NCBI GenBank assembly: GCA_017619815.1
Contig: JAFZRR010000013.1
Location: forward strand, 1 to 21,391
Direction: 5' to 3'
Length of the DNA stretch: 21,391 nt
DNA from: Bacilli bacterium
GTDB lineage: Bacteria > Bacillota_I > Bacilli_A > RFN20 > CAG-826
In this document: positions 7,746-16,532 of the stretch, in pieces
Layout of the letters: each line of letters begins with the position of its first letter
Position numbering within the stretch: the stretch's first letter is position 1
Translations under genes and position numbers: made by a program
Notes under the pieces: generated by a model
What the model was told of the DNA's origin: nothing
Seen by the model: the letters and a program-made list of their open reading frames with translations, nothing else
Databases searched by the model: none

Positions 7746-9956
7746 ATGGAAAAAGCGAAAGTATTAAAAGTTAATGGTGGTTATCCTCTACACACATTCG
7801 AAGATGTTGAGGATATTTATTCTGTTTATATCACTTCTAGAGAAGACAAAGCCCATATTCGTGAAGCCTATGATTTTATCATGCAAAAACACGAAGGCCA
7901 GTTAAGAAGAAGTGGTGAACCATATTATCACCATCTCATTGAAGTTGCTTATATCTTAGCTCAACTTCACTGCGGTCCTAAAACCATTGTCGCAGGTTTA
8001 TTGCATGATGTCGTCGAAGACACAGATACATCTATCGACGATATAAAGAAGAGATGGGGCGAAGAAGTGGCGAGTATCGTCGATTCTTTAACCAAGATTC
8101 AAAGATTAAAGTTATCAAAGATAACAAGTGAAGAATTTGAAGCCGAAGACCATAGAAAGATCTTCCTTGGTATGGCCAAAGATATTCGTGTTATCTTAAT
8201 TAAACTTGCCGACCGTTTGCATAATATGCGCACACTCGATGCGCTTAATCCAGACCGTCAATTAGCGCTTTCAAATGAAACAATGGACGTCTTTGTGCCT
8301 ATCGCTCACCGCTTAGGTCTTGATGTCTTAAAATCCGAATTAGAAGACTTATGTCTTAAATATTTACAGCCTGTTAGATATCAAGAGATTTCCAAACTCC
8401 TTTCTAAGAAAGCTAAGACGATGGGTAAATCACTTGATGGTTTGAAGAAGAAAATTGCGGATATTTTGTTTGAACACAATATTCCATTTGATATCTCTTC
8501 CCGTGTTAAATCCATTTATTCGATTTATCGAAAGATGTATATCAAAGGCCATCCATTCGATGAAATTTATGATATTTTAGCTCTTCGTATCATTACTCAA
8601 ACCGAGATTCAATGTTACGAAATCCTCGGTTTAATCCATCAATCCTATAAACCAGTTCCTGGACGTTTTAAGGATTATATCGCTATGCCTAAGGCAAATA
8701 TGTATCAATCCTTACATACCACAGTCGTTGGTGGTGATGGAAACTTCTATGAAGTCCAAATTAGAACTGAAGAAATGGACAAAATCGCAGAGACAGGCGT
8801 TGCTGCGCACTGGGCGTATAAAGAAGGAAACGGTTACAATTCCCGCAAAGAACAACAAGAAATTGAAAATAAATTACACTGGTTCAGAGACTTTGTCTCT
8901 ATGAGTAACAGTGATGAACATAGTGACGCGAAAGAATACATGGATAACCTTACCCATGACATCTTTGAAGCTAACGTTTACGTCTTTACTCCAAAAGGAA
9001 GAGTCGTGGAACTCCCACAAGGCAGTACACCGGTTGACTTCGCCTATCACATCCATACTCGTGTTGGCGATACATGTGTTGGTGCGTTAGTGAACGGCAT
9101 GATGGTGCCACTTAACACAATCTTAAAGACCGGTGATCTTGTGGAAATTAAAACCAATAAGAATTCCGTGCCAAGTGAAGGCTGGTTAGACTTCGTTAAA
9201 TCTAACGCTGCGAAATCCGCAGTCAAAAAACATATCGCAAAGAAGAATGCAGAACTTATTAGAGAAGATAAGATTTCCAAAGGAAAACAATCCTGTTTAG
9301 ATGCCTTCCATGACCGTGCGGTTGAGGAAGAAGAGATGATGAAATATCTCGAAGATCCAAAACTTCTCGAACACTTCGGATTCGATAATGTTGAAGATTT
9401 ATTCATGGGCATTGCTGGAAGAAAACCAGTTCCAAGTGCGATTATCGAATATTTGCATATTAAACGTCCAATTCAACTCCCAACTGGTGGAAGAGTGAAA
9501 ACTAAATCCGGTGATAACTGTCCAGTCTATTGCCGTGGTGTTGGCAAGATTGCAATCAGCTTATCTAACTGTTGTACACCGATTCCAGGCGATGATGTTG
9601 TCGGATATGTTACCAAAGGTAAAGGTATCGCTGTTCACCGCAAGAGCTGTCCAAATGTCGCTAATGAAACACAACGACTCGTGGAAGTGTTATGGAGAGA
9701 CGATATTGAATTCGCCACTTATCCAGTGGATATTCTCATCCAAGCAGGCGATAGAAATAACTTATTAGTGGATATCATGTCCACACTTACCGCTGCAAAA
9801 GTGAGTATTAACAATTTACACGCCCGCCTTGTGAACTCGGGCAACGTGGAAATAAGCGCGACGCTCATGGTGAGCGACGCAAAAAGACTTAACGATGTGT
9901 TCAACATTCTTAGGTCTGTAAATGGGATTTACTCCATCACAAGAGTGACCCACTAA
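7746..9956 (+). CDS. rel: Bifunctional (p)ppGpp synthetase/hydrolase Rel
   Basis: This stringent-response enzyme transfers pyrophosphate from ATP to GDP/GTP and also hydrolyses (p)ppGpp. Its 736 residues match the long RelA/SpoT homologues. Domains in order: HD hydrolase (LLHDVVEDTD with H87 and D88, then KLADRLHNMRT); synthetase (ALRII, RFKD at 307-310, YQSLHT, EVQIRT); TGS (about 415-475, VYVFTPKGRVVELPQGSTPVDFAYHIHT); conserved-cysteine/zinc-finger region (C609, C610 in CCTPIPGDD, later HRKSCPN); and a C-terminal ACT domain. RFKD is the RXKD signature of bifunctional Rel, as opposed to EXDD in synthetase-only RelA. An intact HD pair also argues for hydrolase activity. In Bacillus the gene lies in recJ-apt-rel-dtd-hisS-aspS; here ABC genes replace apt and dtd is missing. 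No ribosome site is seen. Confidence 0.96.
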   Translation: MEKAKVLKVNGGYPLHTFEDVEDIYSVYITSREDKAHIREAYDFIMQKHEGQLRRSGEPYYHHLIEVAYILAQLHCGPKTIVAGLLHDVVEDTDTSIDDIKKRWGEEVASIVDSLTKIQRLKLSKITSEEFEAEDHRKIFLGMAKDIRVILIKLADRLHNMRTLDALNPDRQLALSNETMDVFVPIAHRLGLDVLKSELEDLCLKYLQPVRYQEISKLLSKKAKTMGKSLDGLKKKIADILFEHNIPFDISSRVKSIYSIYRKMYIKGHPFDEIYDILALRIITQTEIQCYEILGLIHQSYKPVPGRFKDYIAMPKANMYQSLHTTVVGGDGNFYEVQIRTEEMDKIAETGVAAHWAYKEGNGYNSRKEQQEIENKLHWFRDFVSMSNSDEHSDAKEYMDNLTHDIFEANVYVFTPKGRVVELPQGSTPVDFAYHIHTRVGDTCVGALVNGMMVPLNTILKTGDLVEIKTNKNSVPSEGWLDFVKSNAAKSAVKKHIAKKNAELIREDKISKGKQSCLDAFHDRAVEEEEMMKYLEDPKLLEHFGFDNVEDLFMGIAGRKPVPSAIIEYLHIKRPIQLPTGGRVKTKSGDNCPVYCRGVGKIAISLSNCCTPIPGDDVVGYVTKGKGIAVHRKSCPNVANETQRLVEVLWRDDIEFATYPVDILIQAGDRNNLLVDIMSTLTAAKVSINNLHARLVNSGNVEISATLMVSDAKRLNDVFNILRSVNGIYSITRVTH

Positions 9957-9987
9957 TTAATAAATTAATTACGAAAGGAAATATATT

Positions 9988-11271
9988 ATGGGAATTATCA
10001 ATGTTAAAGGTACACACGATATCATTGGTGGCGAAGCTGAAAACTACTCATATGTTGAAAACGTCATGAGTCAAATCGCTTCTTTCTTTGCTTTTAAACA
10101 AGTGAGACCTCCAGTGCTTGAACATAGCGAATTATTTGTTCGTGGTGTCGGCGAAAGTAGTGATGTCGTGAGAAAAGAAATGTATACATTTGATGATAAA
10201 GGTGGAAGAAGTTTAACCCTTCGTCCAGAATTTACCGCAGGTATTATGCGCTTGATCGTGCAAAACAAACTTTTACCAATCAGCGAATTACCATTAAAAC
10301 TCTATTACTGTGGTCCAGTCTTCCGTTATGAAAGACCACAACTCGGTAGATATCGTCAATTCAATCAATTTGGTGTGGAGTCTGTTGGACACGCGAGTCC
10401 ATACGCAGATGTGGAAGTCATTTCACTCGCGTATACGATTCTCCAAAGTTTAGGTTTACAAAACGTCACCATTAAGATTAACACCTTAGGTGATGAGGCC
10501 TCTCGTGATGCATATCGCGCCGCTCTTAAAGACTTCTTTAAGGATAAAGTTGAAAACATGTGCGAAGACTGCAAAATGAGATATCAAATCAATCCTTTAA
10601 GAATCCTTGACTGCAAAGTACCAAGCGATCAAGAAATCGTCAAAGACGCTCCTAAAATGAGTGCTTACATTTCTGAAGCTAGCCAAAAGAGATTCTCCCA
10701 AGTATTAGAATCCTTAAAAGCAATGGATATTCCTTACGAAGTAGATGACACTTTAGTACGTGGTTTAGACTACTACAGTGAAACTGTCTTTGAATTCCAT
10801 TACGTAAGTAATAAAGGCAATGACTACGGCGCCATTGGTGCTGGTGGTCACTACGATAAATTGGTCCATGAAATCGGTGGACCTGATGCACCAGGCGTTG
10901 GCTTTAGCTTTGGTGTCGAAAGATTAGTCAGTGTTTTATGCGACGATGGTTTATTAGAACAAGCTGACTTACCACTTGATGCCTATGTTATGCCTTTAGG
11001 CATTGAAAGCCAAAAGAACGCCTTAATGGTGGCAAATGAATTACGTGTGCTCGGATATCGTGTAGATATGTGTTATGACGATGTCAAACTCAGCAACATG
11101 TTCAAGCGTGCTGAAAAGAAACAAGCAAAGCTTGCTATCATTATTGGTGAAGAAGAAATTAAGAATGAGGCTGTCGTCTTAAAGAATATGGAAACTAAAG
11201 AACAAATCACCGTTTCTTTAGAAGACTTAGGAAATAAAGTCGATGAGATCCTCATGGAGAAAGGGGAATAG
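9988..11271 (+). CDS. hisS: Histidine-tRNA ligase
   Basis: This class II synthetase charges tRNA-His with histidine. Its 427 residues are normal for bacterial HisRS. Motif 2 is FRYERPQLGRYRQFNQFGVE (from residue 112). The histidine-specific loop is RGLDYYSETVFEF (from residue 258). Motif 3 contains FGVERL (about 308-313). A C-terminal anticodon-binding domain follows from about residue 330. The Shine-Dalgarno AAAGGA at 9974-9979 is eight bases before the ATG. The 31-base gap from rel has no terminator, so read-through from rel is likely. No T-box leader fits in this gap. aspS follows after 6 bases. Confidence 0.96.
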   Translation: MGIINVKGTHDIIGGEAENYSYVENVMSQIASFFAFKQVRPPVLEHSELFVRGVGESSDVVRKEMYTFDDKGGRSLTLRPEFTAGIMRLIVQNKLLPISELPLKLYYCGPVFRYERPQLGRYRQFNQFGVESVGHASPYADVEVISLAYTILQSLGLQNVTIKINTLGDEASRDAYRAALKDFFKDKVENMCEDCKMRYQINPLRILDCKVPSDQEIVKDAPKMSAYISEASQKRFSQVLESLKAMDIPYEVDDTLVRGLDYYSETVFEFHYVSNKGNDYGAIGAGGHYDKLVHEIGGPDAPGVGFSFGVERLVSVLCDDGLLEQADLPLDAYVMPLGIESQKNALMVANELRVLGYRVDMCYDDVKLSNMFKRAEKKQAKLAIIIGEEEIKNEAVVLKNMETKEQITVSLEDLGNKVDEILMEKGE

Positions 11272-11277
11272 TTCTAT

Positions 11278-13008
11278 ATGGAAAGAACTTGCCGCAATAC
11301 AGAATTATCAATTAAAGATGTTGGCCGTCAAGTGACCCTTTTAGGGTGGGTGGCCAAAAGAAGAAATCTTGGTTCAATTTTATTCATTGATTTAAGAGAC
11401 CGTTCTGGAATCATCCAAATCATGGTTAAAGATGCCGAAAAGGTCCCAGACATTAGAAATGAATATGTCATCCAAGTTAAAGGTACCATCAGTAAGAAAG
11501 AAGTCGCTAATCCAAATTTAAAGACTGGCGAAATCGAAGTTATCGCTGATGAGATAGTCGTGGTGAACACTGCGAAATTAACTCCTTTAATTATCGCTGA
11601 TGAAACCGACGCTCTCGAAGAGACAAGATTGAAATATCGTTATCTCGACTTACGTAGACCATGCATGCAAAAATACTTTGATATTAGAGACCAAATTAAG
11701 ATCTCAACACATAGTTATTTGCACAAACTTCAATTTATTGAAGTTGAAACACCTATGTTATGCGCATCATCACCTGAAGGCGCAAAAGAATACTTGGTGC
11801 CATCAAGATTACATCATGGCAGTTTCTACGCTCTTCCACAAAGCCCACAAATGTTTAAACAACTCTTAATGGTGGCGGGCTTTGAAAGATATTATCAAAT
11901 CGCGCGCTGCTTCCGTGATGAAGACTTACGCGCGGATAGACAACCAGACTTCACACAAATCGATATTGAAACCTCTTTCTTAGATCAAGCTCAATTCTTA
12001 GAGATGATGGAAGGTTTAATTCATGAAATTTTCATGAATACTATCGGTTATGATGTTAAATTACCACTTCGTCAAATGACTTATAAAGAAGCCATGGAAA
12101 GATTTGGTAGCGATAAACCAGATACCAGATTCGGTATTGAACTCAAAGACTTAAAAGATGTCTTTAAAGATACAACATTCGAAGCTTATAAGACCGCAGA
12201 AGCCATTAAAGGCATCTGTGTTCCAGGCGTTGCTAGTGAAACAAGCCGTAAAGTTATTGATAACTTAACCCTTGAAGCGAAGAAATTCGGTTTAGGCGGT
12301 TTGGCCGTCCTTAAAAAGGAAAACGGGGAATTAACCGGATCATTCGTGAAATTCCTTTCTGACGCCGAAAAAGTGGCTCTAATTAATAAATTAGAAGCAA
12401 ACGATGGTGACATTCTCATCATTTCTGCGGGTGCATATAACCGTGTCACCCCATTATTAGGCGCGTTACGTCTACAATATGGTAAACAACTCGGCCTTAT
12501 TAAACCAAATACATACGACTTATTATGGGTCGTTGATTTCCCAATGTTTGAAAGAGATGTGGAAAGCGGTGCGATTGTTGCCACTCACCATCCATTCACC
12601 CGTCCAAAGGACGAAGATGTCAAATACTTGGATGAAGACCCAACCAAAGTCTTATCATACGCCTACGATATAGTTATTAATGGCTATGAAGCGGGTGGTG
12701 GAACACTTCGTATTTATAACCAAGATGTTCAAAAGAAGATTTTCAACATCCTTGGTTTAAGTGATGAAGAAGTGGAGAAGAAGTTCGGTTACTTTGTAAA
12801 CGCTTTACAATATGGTACGCCTCCACACGCTGGTATGGCATTTGGTTTAGACCGTCTTGCAATGATTCTCGGTGGCACGGATAACATCCGTGATGTCATC
12901 GCCTTCCCAAAGAATTTAGCAGGCGTCGACCCAATGAGTATGGCACCAACCGAAGTGACCGCTCAACAGCTCGAAGATTTAGGAATTGTCATCAAGGACA
13001 AAGACTAA
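11278..13008 (+). CDS. aspS: Aspartate-tRNA ligase, bacterial type
   Basis: This class II synthetase charges tRNA-Asp. Its 576 residues fit the bacterial type, which has an extra GAD insertion. An N-terminal OB-fold anticodon domain (about 1-105) is followed by the catalytic core with ASSPEGAKEYLVPSR, motif 2 FRDEDLRADRQPDFTQID (from residue 212), the GAD insertion (about 285-405), and motif 3 FGLDRLAMILGG (from residue 522). The Shine-Dalgarno AAAGGGGA (11260-11267) lies in the end of hisS, and the start is 6 bases after the hisS stop, so the two are one transcription unit. Whether this enzyme also charges tRNA-Asn cannot be told here. Confidence 0.96.
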   Translation: MERTCRNTELSIKDVGRQVTLLGWVAKRRNLGSILFIDLRDRSGIIQIMVKDAEKVPDIRNEYVIQVKGTISKKEVANPNLKTGEIEVIADEIVVVNTAKLTPLIIADETDALEETRLKYRYLDLRRPCMQKYFDIRDQIKISTHSYLHKLQFIEVETPMLCASSPEGAKEYLVPSRLHHGSFYALPQSPQMFKQLLMVAGFERYYQIARCFRDEDLRADRQPDFTQIDIETSFLDQAQFLEMMEGLIHEIFMNTIGYDVKLPLRQMTYKEAMERFGSDKPDTRFGIELKDLKDVFKDTTFEAYKTAEAIKGICVPGVASETSRKVIDNLTLEAKKFGLGGLAVLKKENGELTGSFVKFLSDAEKVALINKLEANDGDILIISAGAYNRVTPLLGALRLQYGKQLGLIKPNTYDLLWVVDFPMFERDVESGAIVATHHPFTRPKDEDVKYLDEDPTKVLSYAYDIVINGYEAGGGTLRIYNQDVQKKIFNILGLSDEEVEKKFGYFVNALQYGTPPHAGMAFGLDRLAMILGGTDNIRDVIAFPKNLAGVDPMSMAPTEVTAQQLEDLGIVIKDKD

Positions 13009-13010
13009 AT

Positions 13011-13027
13011 TATAAACGTAGTTTATA
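13011..13027 (+). repeat. Inverted repeat in the aspS-tkt gap
   Basis: TATAAAC and GTTTATA form a perfect 7-bp inverted repeat around GTA. There is no T-tract, so it is not an intrinsic terminator. Possible -10 boxes follow (TAATAT 13038-13043, TATACT 13041-13046) without a clear -35. It could be an operator for tkt or chance in AT-rich DNA. Confidence 0.3.
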
Positions 13028-13075
13028 TAAAAACTGATAATATACTAAAAAACTACTAATAAAGGAGTAAGAAAA

Positions 13076-15052
13076 ATGAACAAAAAAATTGACGAACTAT
13101 CAGTAGCAACCATCAGATCTTTATGTATCGACACCATCAACAAAGCCAATTCTGGCCACCCAGGTATGGCTTTAGGAAGCGCACCAATCTTGTACACTTT
13201 ATGGACACGTCATTTAGTGGCGGACCCAAAAGACCCAGAGTGGTTCAACCGTGACCGTTTCGTGTTATCCGCAGGTCATGCTTCTTCATTGTTATATACA
13301 ATGTTGCACTTATCCGGATACGAAGTGAGTCTTGATGATTTGAAACAATTCCGTCAACTCGGTTCTTTAACACCAGGTCACCCAGAATATCACTGGACAA
13401 AAGGTGTTGATGCCACAAGCGGTCCTTTAGGACAAGGTATTGCTCAAGCTGTTGGTATGGCAATGGCAGAAGAAAGTGTCAGAGCTAACTACACCGACGG
13501 CGAAAAGATTATGAACCATTACACATACGTGTTATGTGGCGATGGCTGCTTACAAGAAGGCATTTCTCAAGAAGCAATTTCCTTAGCAGGTCACCAAAAA
13601 TTAAATAAATTAATTTTATTCTATGACGCCAACCAAGTTACACTCGATGGTGCTCTCGACTTATCATTCTCTGAACAAGTCAAAGCTCGTTTCGTCGCTA
13701 GTGAATGGGATGTCTTAGAAGTTGCTGACGGCAACGACATCGAAGCAATCGATAAAGCAATCGTGGAAGCCAAGAAGAGCAAAGAAAAACCAACCATGAT
13801 TCTTATTCATACCGTTATCGGCTACGGTTCCGCTAAACAAGGAACAAGCAAAGTTCACGGTTCTCCTTTAGGAGCAGAAGATGGCAAACACGCCAAAGTC
13901 GATGTTTATGGCTTTGATCACGAAGACTTCTTTATTCCAGAAGAAGTTAAGGAACAATTCGCAAATACATTTATTGCTCGTGGCACAAAAGCACACGAAG
14001 AATATAGGAAAGCGTTTGCCGCTTATAGTGAAAAACATAGAGATGATGCCGCAAGATTTGAAGCGCTTATCAATCTCAGTGTTGATGAATATTTACCAAA
14101 GGTAATGCCAGAATTCGTCGCTGGTAGTTCAACATCAACACGTGTCGCTTCCGGTAAAGCTTTAAATGCTTATATGCTCAATTTACCAAACTTAGTTGGT
14201 GGTTCCGCAGACGTCGCTGGATCAGTTATGACCAAACTCGATGGTGGCATTAACTTTGAACCTTCTCATAGAGAAGGACATAACGTGAACTGGGGTATTC
14301 GTGAATTCGCGATGGCGAGTGCACAAAATGGTATGCTCCTCCACGGTGGCTTACGTACATATGTTGGCTGTTTCGCAGTCTTTGCTGACTATATGAAAGC
14401 CGCAATCCGTATGGCGGCATTAAGTCATTTACCAGCCATTTACTTATTTTCTCACGACAGTATTGCCGTTGGTGAAGATGGTCCAACCCATCAACCAATC
14501 GAACAATTAGCTATGCTAAGAAGTATTCCAAACATGCGTGTTATCCGTCCATGTGATGAAAGAGAAACTTACGCCGCTTGGTGTGAAGCTCTTAAATCCA
14601 CAAAGACTCCAACCGCATTAATCCTCTCTAGACAAAACCTCCCATTGCTCGAAGGCAGTTCTGCTGAAGGATTAGCCAAAGGTGCTTATGTCGTTTCTAA
14701 AGAAAGCAAGAAAGCTCAATTAGAATTAATCGCTACAGGTAGTGAAGTTAGCTTAGCAGTGGAAGCCCAAAAACTTCTTAAAGAAGAAGGTATTGATGTA
14801 AGAGTTATCTCTATGCCAAGCTGGGAATTATTCGAAGCACAAAGTGAAGAATACAAGAAATCCGTTCTCTCATTAGATTGGGATAAGAGAGTGTCCGTTG
14901 AAATGCTCTCCACATTCGGATGGGATAGATACGCGAAGAATCACATGGGCATTGATACATTTGGTGCCTCCGCTCCTGCGAAAGATGTGATTAATAAATT
15001 CGAATTTACTCCAGCAAAACTCGCTGAGCTTTGTAAGAACATCGTTAAATAA
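13076..15052 (+). CDS. tkt: Transketolase
   Basis: Transketolase moves two-carbon units between sugar phosphates in the non-oxidative pentose phosphate pathway, using thiamine diphosphate. Its 658 residues are normal length. Features seen: N-terminal NKANSGHPGMALGSAP; TPP/Mg motif starting GDGCLQEG (155-162) and continuing to DANQVTLDG; the second-domain signature GEDGPTHQPIEQLAML; and a C-terminal domain with LIATGSEVSLAVEAQ. The Shine-Dalgarno AAAGGAG (13061-13067) is eight bases before the ATG. No terminator lies between aspS and tkt, so tkt may be read from the rel-hisS-aspS transcript, from its own weak promoter, or both. It supplies glyceraldehyde-3-phosphate, a substrate of the DXS encoded further along. 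Confidence 0.97.
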   Translation: MNKKIDELSVATIRSLCIDTINKANSGHPGMALGSAPILYTLWTRHLVADPKDPEWFNRDRFVLSAGHASSLLYTMLHLSGYEVSLDDLKQFRQLGSLTPGHPEYHWTKGVDATSGPLGQGIAQAVGMAMAEESVRANYTDGEKIMNHYTYVLCGDGCLQEGISQEAISLAGHQKLNKLILFYDANQVTLDGALDLSFSEQVKARFVASEWDVLEVADGNDIEAIDKAIVEAKKSKEKPTMILIHTVIGYGSAKQGTSKVHGSPLGAEDGKHAKVDVYGFDHEDFFIPEEVKEQFANTFIARGTKAHEEYRKAFAAYSEKHRDDAARFEALINLSVDEYLPKVMPEFVAGSSTSTRVASGKALNAYMLNLPNLVGGSADVAGSVMTKLDGGINFEPSHREGHNVNWGIREFAMASAQNGMLLHGGLRTYVGCFAVFADYMKAAIRMAALSHLPAIYLFSHDSIAVGEDGPTHQPIEQLAMLRSIPNMRVIRPCDERETYAAWCEALKSTKTPTALILSRQNLPLLEGSSAEGLAKGAYVVSKESKKAQLELIATGSEVSLAVEAQKLLKEEGIDVRVISMPSWELFEAQSEEYKKSVLSLDWDKRVSVEMLSTFGWDRYAKNHMGIDTFGASAPAKDVINKFEFTPAKLAELCKNIVK

Positions 15053-15071
15053 CGATAAAATATAATAAAAG

Positions 15072-15104
15072 AAGCAGTGGTTCATCCATTGCTTTTTTCT
15101 TTTT
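15072..15104 (+). terminator. Strong intrinsic terminator after tkt
   Basis: A 9-bp stem AAGCAGTGG/CCATTGCTT (one G-T pair) with loop TTCAT is followed by TTTTTTCTTTTT. Confidence 0.9.
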
Positions 15105-15124
15105 ATATGAAAAAACGTGTTTTG

Positions 15125-15153
15125 TTGCTTGTTTTCTATATTTAATATATAGT
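15125..15153 (+). promoter_or_regulatory. Promoter of the asp23-like/nusB/xseAB cluster
   Basis: The -35 box TTGCTT (15125-15130) and -10 box TATAGT (15148-15153) are 17 bases apart. The predicted start near 15160 leaves a leader of about 12 bases; AAGAGG at 15158-15163, eight bases before the ATG, would lie at its very 5' end. Confidence 0.55.
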
Positions 15154-15171
15154 ATTGAAGAGGCAACAGTT

Positions 15172-15513
15172 ATGGCAAATTACGTTTACTTAGATGACTA
15201 TTCCAAGAAGGGCAAACTCGGTATCTCATATCGTGTTTTTGACCAACTTGTCACATCCACATTAATGAATATTAAAGGTATCGCTAAATCAGAGAAATTG
15301 ATGAAGAGATTCCAATTCATGAGACTTAATAAGCCAGTACAAACATACATTCATAGAGATATTGTCTATGTTTTAATCTATGTTGACGTTGCCAAAGGCA
15401 AAAACATTCAAGATGTCATTTCCGAGATTCAAAAGGAAGTTTATAATTCTCTCTTCTTAATCACGGAACAAGTTCCTGTGAATGTTCAAGTAAGAGTCGA
15501 ATCAATTATCTAA
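15172..15513 (+). CDS. Asp23/Gls24 (DUF322) family protein, YqhY-like
   Basis: This 113-residue soluble protein fits the Asp23/Gls24 family: a GKLGISYRVFDQLVTSTL start, the IKGIAKSE stretch, a VYVLIYVDVAKGKNI strand and a VPVNVQVRVESI end. It has no signal peptide or membrane helix. Family members in Bacillota are linked to envelope stress (Asp23) or to acetyl-CoA carboxylase control (YqhY, encoded just before nusB in Bacillus). The position two genes before nusB matches YqhY context, so a YqhY-type role is the best guess. It is the first gene of the cluster and has a weak Shine-Dalgarno AAGAGG. The molecular function of the family is not settled. Confidence 0.8.
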   Translation: MANYVYLDDYSKKGKLGISYRVFDQLVTSTLMNIKGIAKSEKLMKRFQFMRLNKPVQTYIHRDIVYVLIYVDVAKGKNIQDVISEIQKEVYNSLFLITEQVPVNVQVRVESII

Positions 15514-15514
15514 G

Positions 15515-16132
15515 ATGGGAGTTTTTCGCAGAAAGAAAGAAGCATCGTATGTTGACTTGCATAATAGCGCGGTAATACGTTACCGTCGTGCATGTCGCAC
15601 TTTCATTTGGGCGGGCGTAGTGAACTTCGTCGGTTTATTAATCGGTGTTGTCCAACATTACACAATCGAAGCTAACTTTGATCAACCTATTCCGTTCTAT
15701 TTCTGTTTTGGAACTAGCGAATTGCTCTTTAGTTGGTTCGAATCGTTCAATATGCATATCGCCTTATTCTGGGTGCTAGTCGCAATTATCACGTTAGCGC
15801 TCACAAGTGGTGCGGTACTCCTGGGCGTATTCTCATCCACAGGAAAGAAGAAAGTCCTCATCGCGATGGTGGCGGCATATGGTGCAGATTGGATCTTACT
15901 ATTAGTAAAAAACTTACTTTTCTTTGAAAGAGATGGAATACTTGGCCTATTAATCGGTGTCGGTATTCACGTCATCATTTCCTTCTTTGTCATCCTAGCG
16001 GTTTATCAATTCTACAATGTTATAAACATTGAAAAGAGATTCAAAGATATTCCAACCGTCGCGGAAGTAAAAGCGAGGGAAGAACAAGAAAAGTTAGAAA
16101 GTGAGGAAAAAGAAAATGAGCACAAGTCGTAA
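15515..16132 (+). CDS. Multi-pass membrane protein of unknown function
   Basis: I do not recognise this 205-residue protein. A basic N-terminus (FRRKKE, RYRRACR) precedes about four to five hydrophobic segments near residues 29-49, 62-76, 80-108, 112-134 and 141-166. The tail is cytoplasmic-looking and highly charged, with Glu/Lys repeats (about 185-205). Positive-inside reasoning puts the N-terminus in the cytoplasm. The ATG is one base after the asp23-like stop with no clear Shine-Dalgarno, pointing to translational coupling. Its 3' end overlaps the nusB start by 17 bases. Such tight packing suggests it is made together with the Asp23-family protein. It does not look like the two-helix anchor AmaP. 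The reading frame is secure because it fills the gap with a coherent membrane pattern; the role is unknown. Confidence 0.8.
   Translation: MGVFRRKKEASYVDLHNSAVIRYRRACRTFIWAGVVNFVGLLIGVVQHYTIEANFDQPIPFYFCFGTSELLFSWFESFNMHIALFWVLVAIITLALTSGAVLLGVFSSTGKKKVLIAMVAAYGADWILLLVKNLLFFERDGILGLLIGVGIHVIISFFVILAVYQFYNVINIEKRFKDIPTVAEVKAREEQEKLESEEKENEHKS
16103..16109 (+). promoter_or_regulatory. Shine-Dalgarno site that sets the nusB start
   Basis: GAGGAAA lies inside the end of the upstream membrane-protein gene, with GAGG nine bases before ATG 16116. It favours this ATG over the in-frame GTG at 16101, which has no such site. Confidence 0.6.
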
Positions 16133-16532
16133 TCAACAACACTATATAATCATGACCGTCATTTATAATGAACTTAATGACTTCGAGATGAATGGTGGTA
16201 AGGTTTTTCGTGACGCTCGTGCATTAACAAGCGAGTTATGTGAAAAGCCATACGAAGAAGTTGATAATTTCATTAAACAATCAATCGCTGCTTCTTTACA
16301 AAACTATGGCGAAATCGTCAAAGCTTTCATTCCTTTCCTTAAAAATTGGACATGGGACAGAATCCCATTATTAACTAGATCTATTTTGGTGATGTCTTAC
16401 GCTCATTTCTACTACGTAGAAAAAGTGGAAAAAGGCATCGTTATTAATACCGCTGTTCAATTAGCAAAGACTTATATTGAAGAGAAACAAGCGAAATTTG
16501 TTAACGCTATATTAGATGGAGTCCTCAAATAG
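16116..16532 (+). CDS. nusB: Transcription antitermination factor NusB
   Basis: NusB is a small all-helical RNA-binding protein that, with NusE/S10, binds boxA and helps RNA polymerase read through rRNA operons. This copy has 138 residues, typical for the family. The conserved C-terminal half is clear: NWTWDRIPLLTRSILVMSYA, then VVINTAVQLAKTYIEEKQ-like sequence and KFVNAILDGVLK. Start ATG 16116 is chosen on its GAGG site; GTG 16101 would add five lysine-rich residues. The gene overlaps the membrane-protein gene by 17 bases and abuts xseA directly. In Bacillus folD lies between nusB and xseA; here it is absent. Confidence 0.92.
   Translation: MSTSRNQQHYIIMTVIYNELNDFEMNGGKVFRDARALTSELCEKPYEEVDNFIKQSIAASLQNYGEIVKAFIPFLKNWTWDRIPLLTRSILVMSYAHFYYVEKVEKGIVINTAVQLAKTYIEEKQAKFVNAILDGVLK

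Noticed and set aside
9954..9971. Palindrome TAATTAAT-AA-ATTAATTA between rel and hisS
   Set aside because: It is made only of A and T, includes the rel stop codon, has no T-tract, and is likely chance in AT-rich DNA. It was not called a terminator.
9957..9987. T-box or other riboswitch ahead of hisS, aspS, tkt or dxs
   Set aside because: The gaps are 6 to 67 bases, too short for a T-box or TPP riboswitch, and no conserved elements are seen.
15061..15066. TATAAT after tkt
   Set aside because: It matches a -10 box, but the strong tkt terminator follows at once and no -35 is in place, so it is not a useful promoter.
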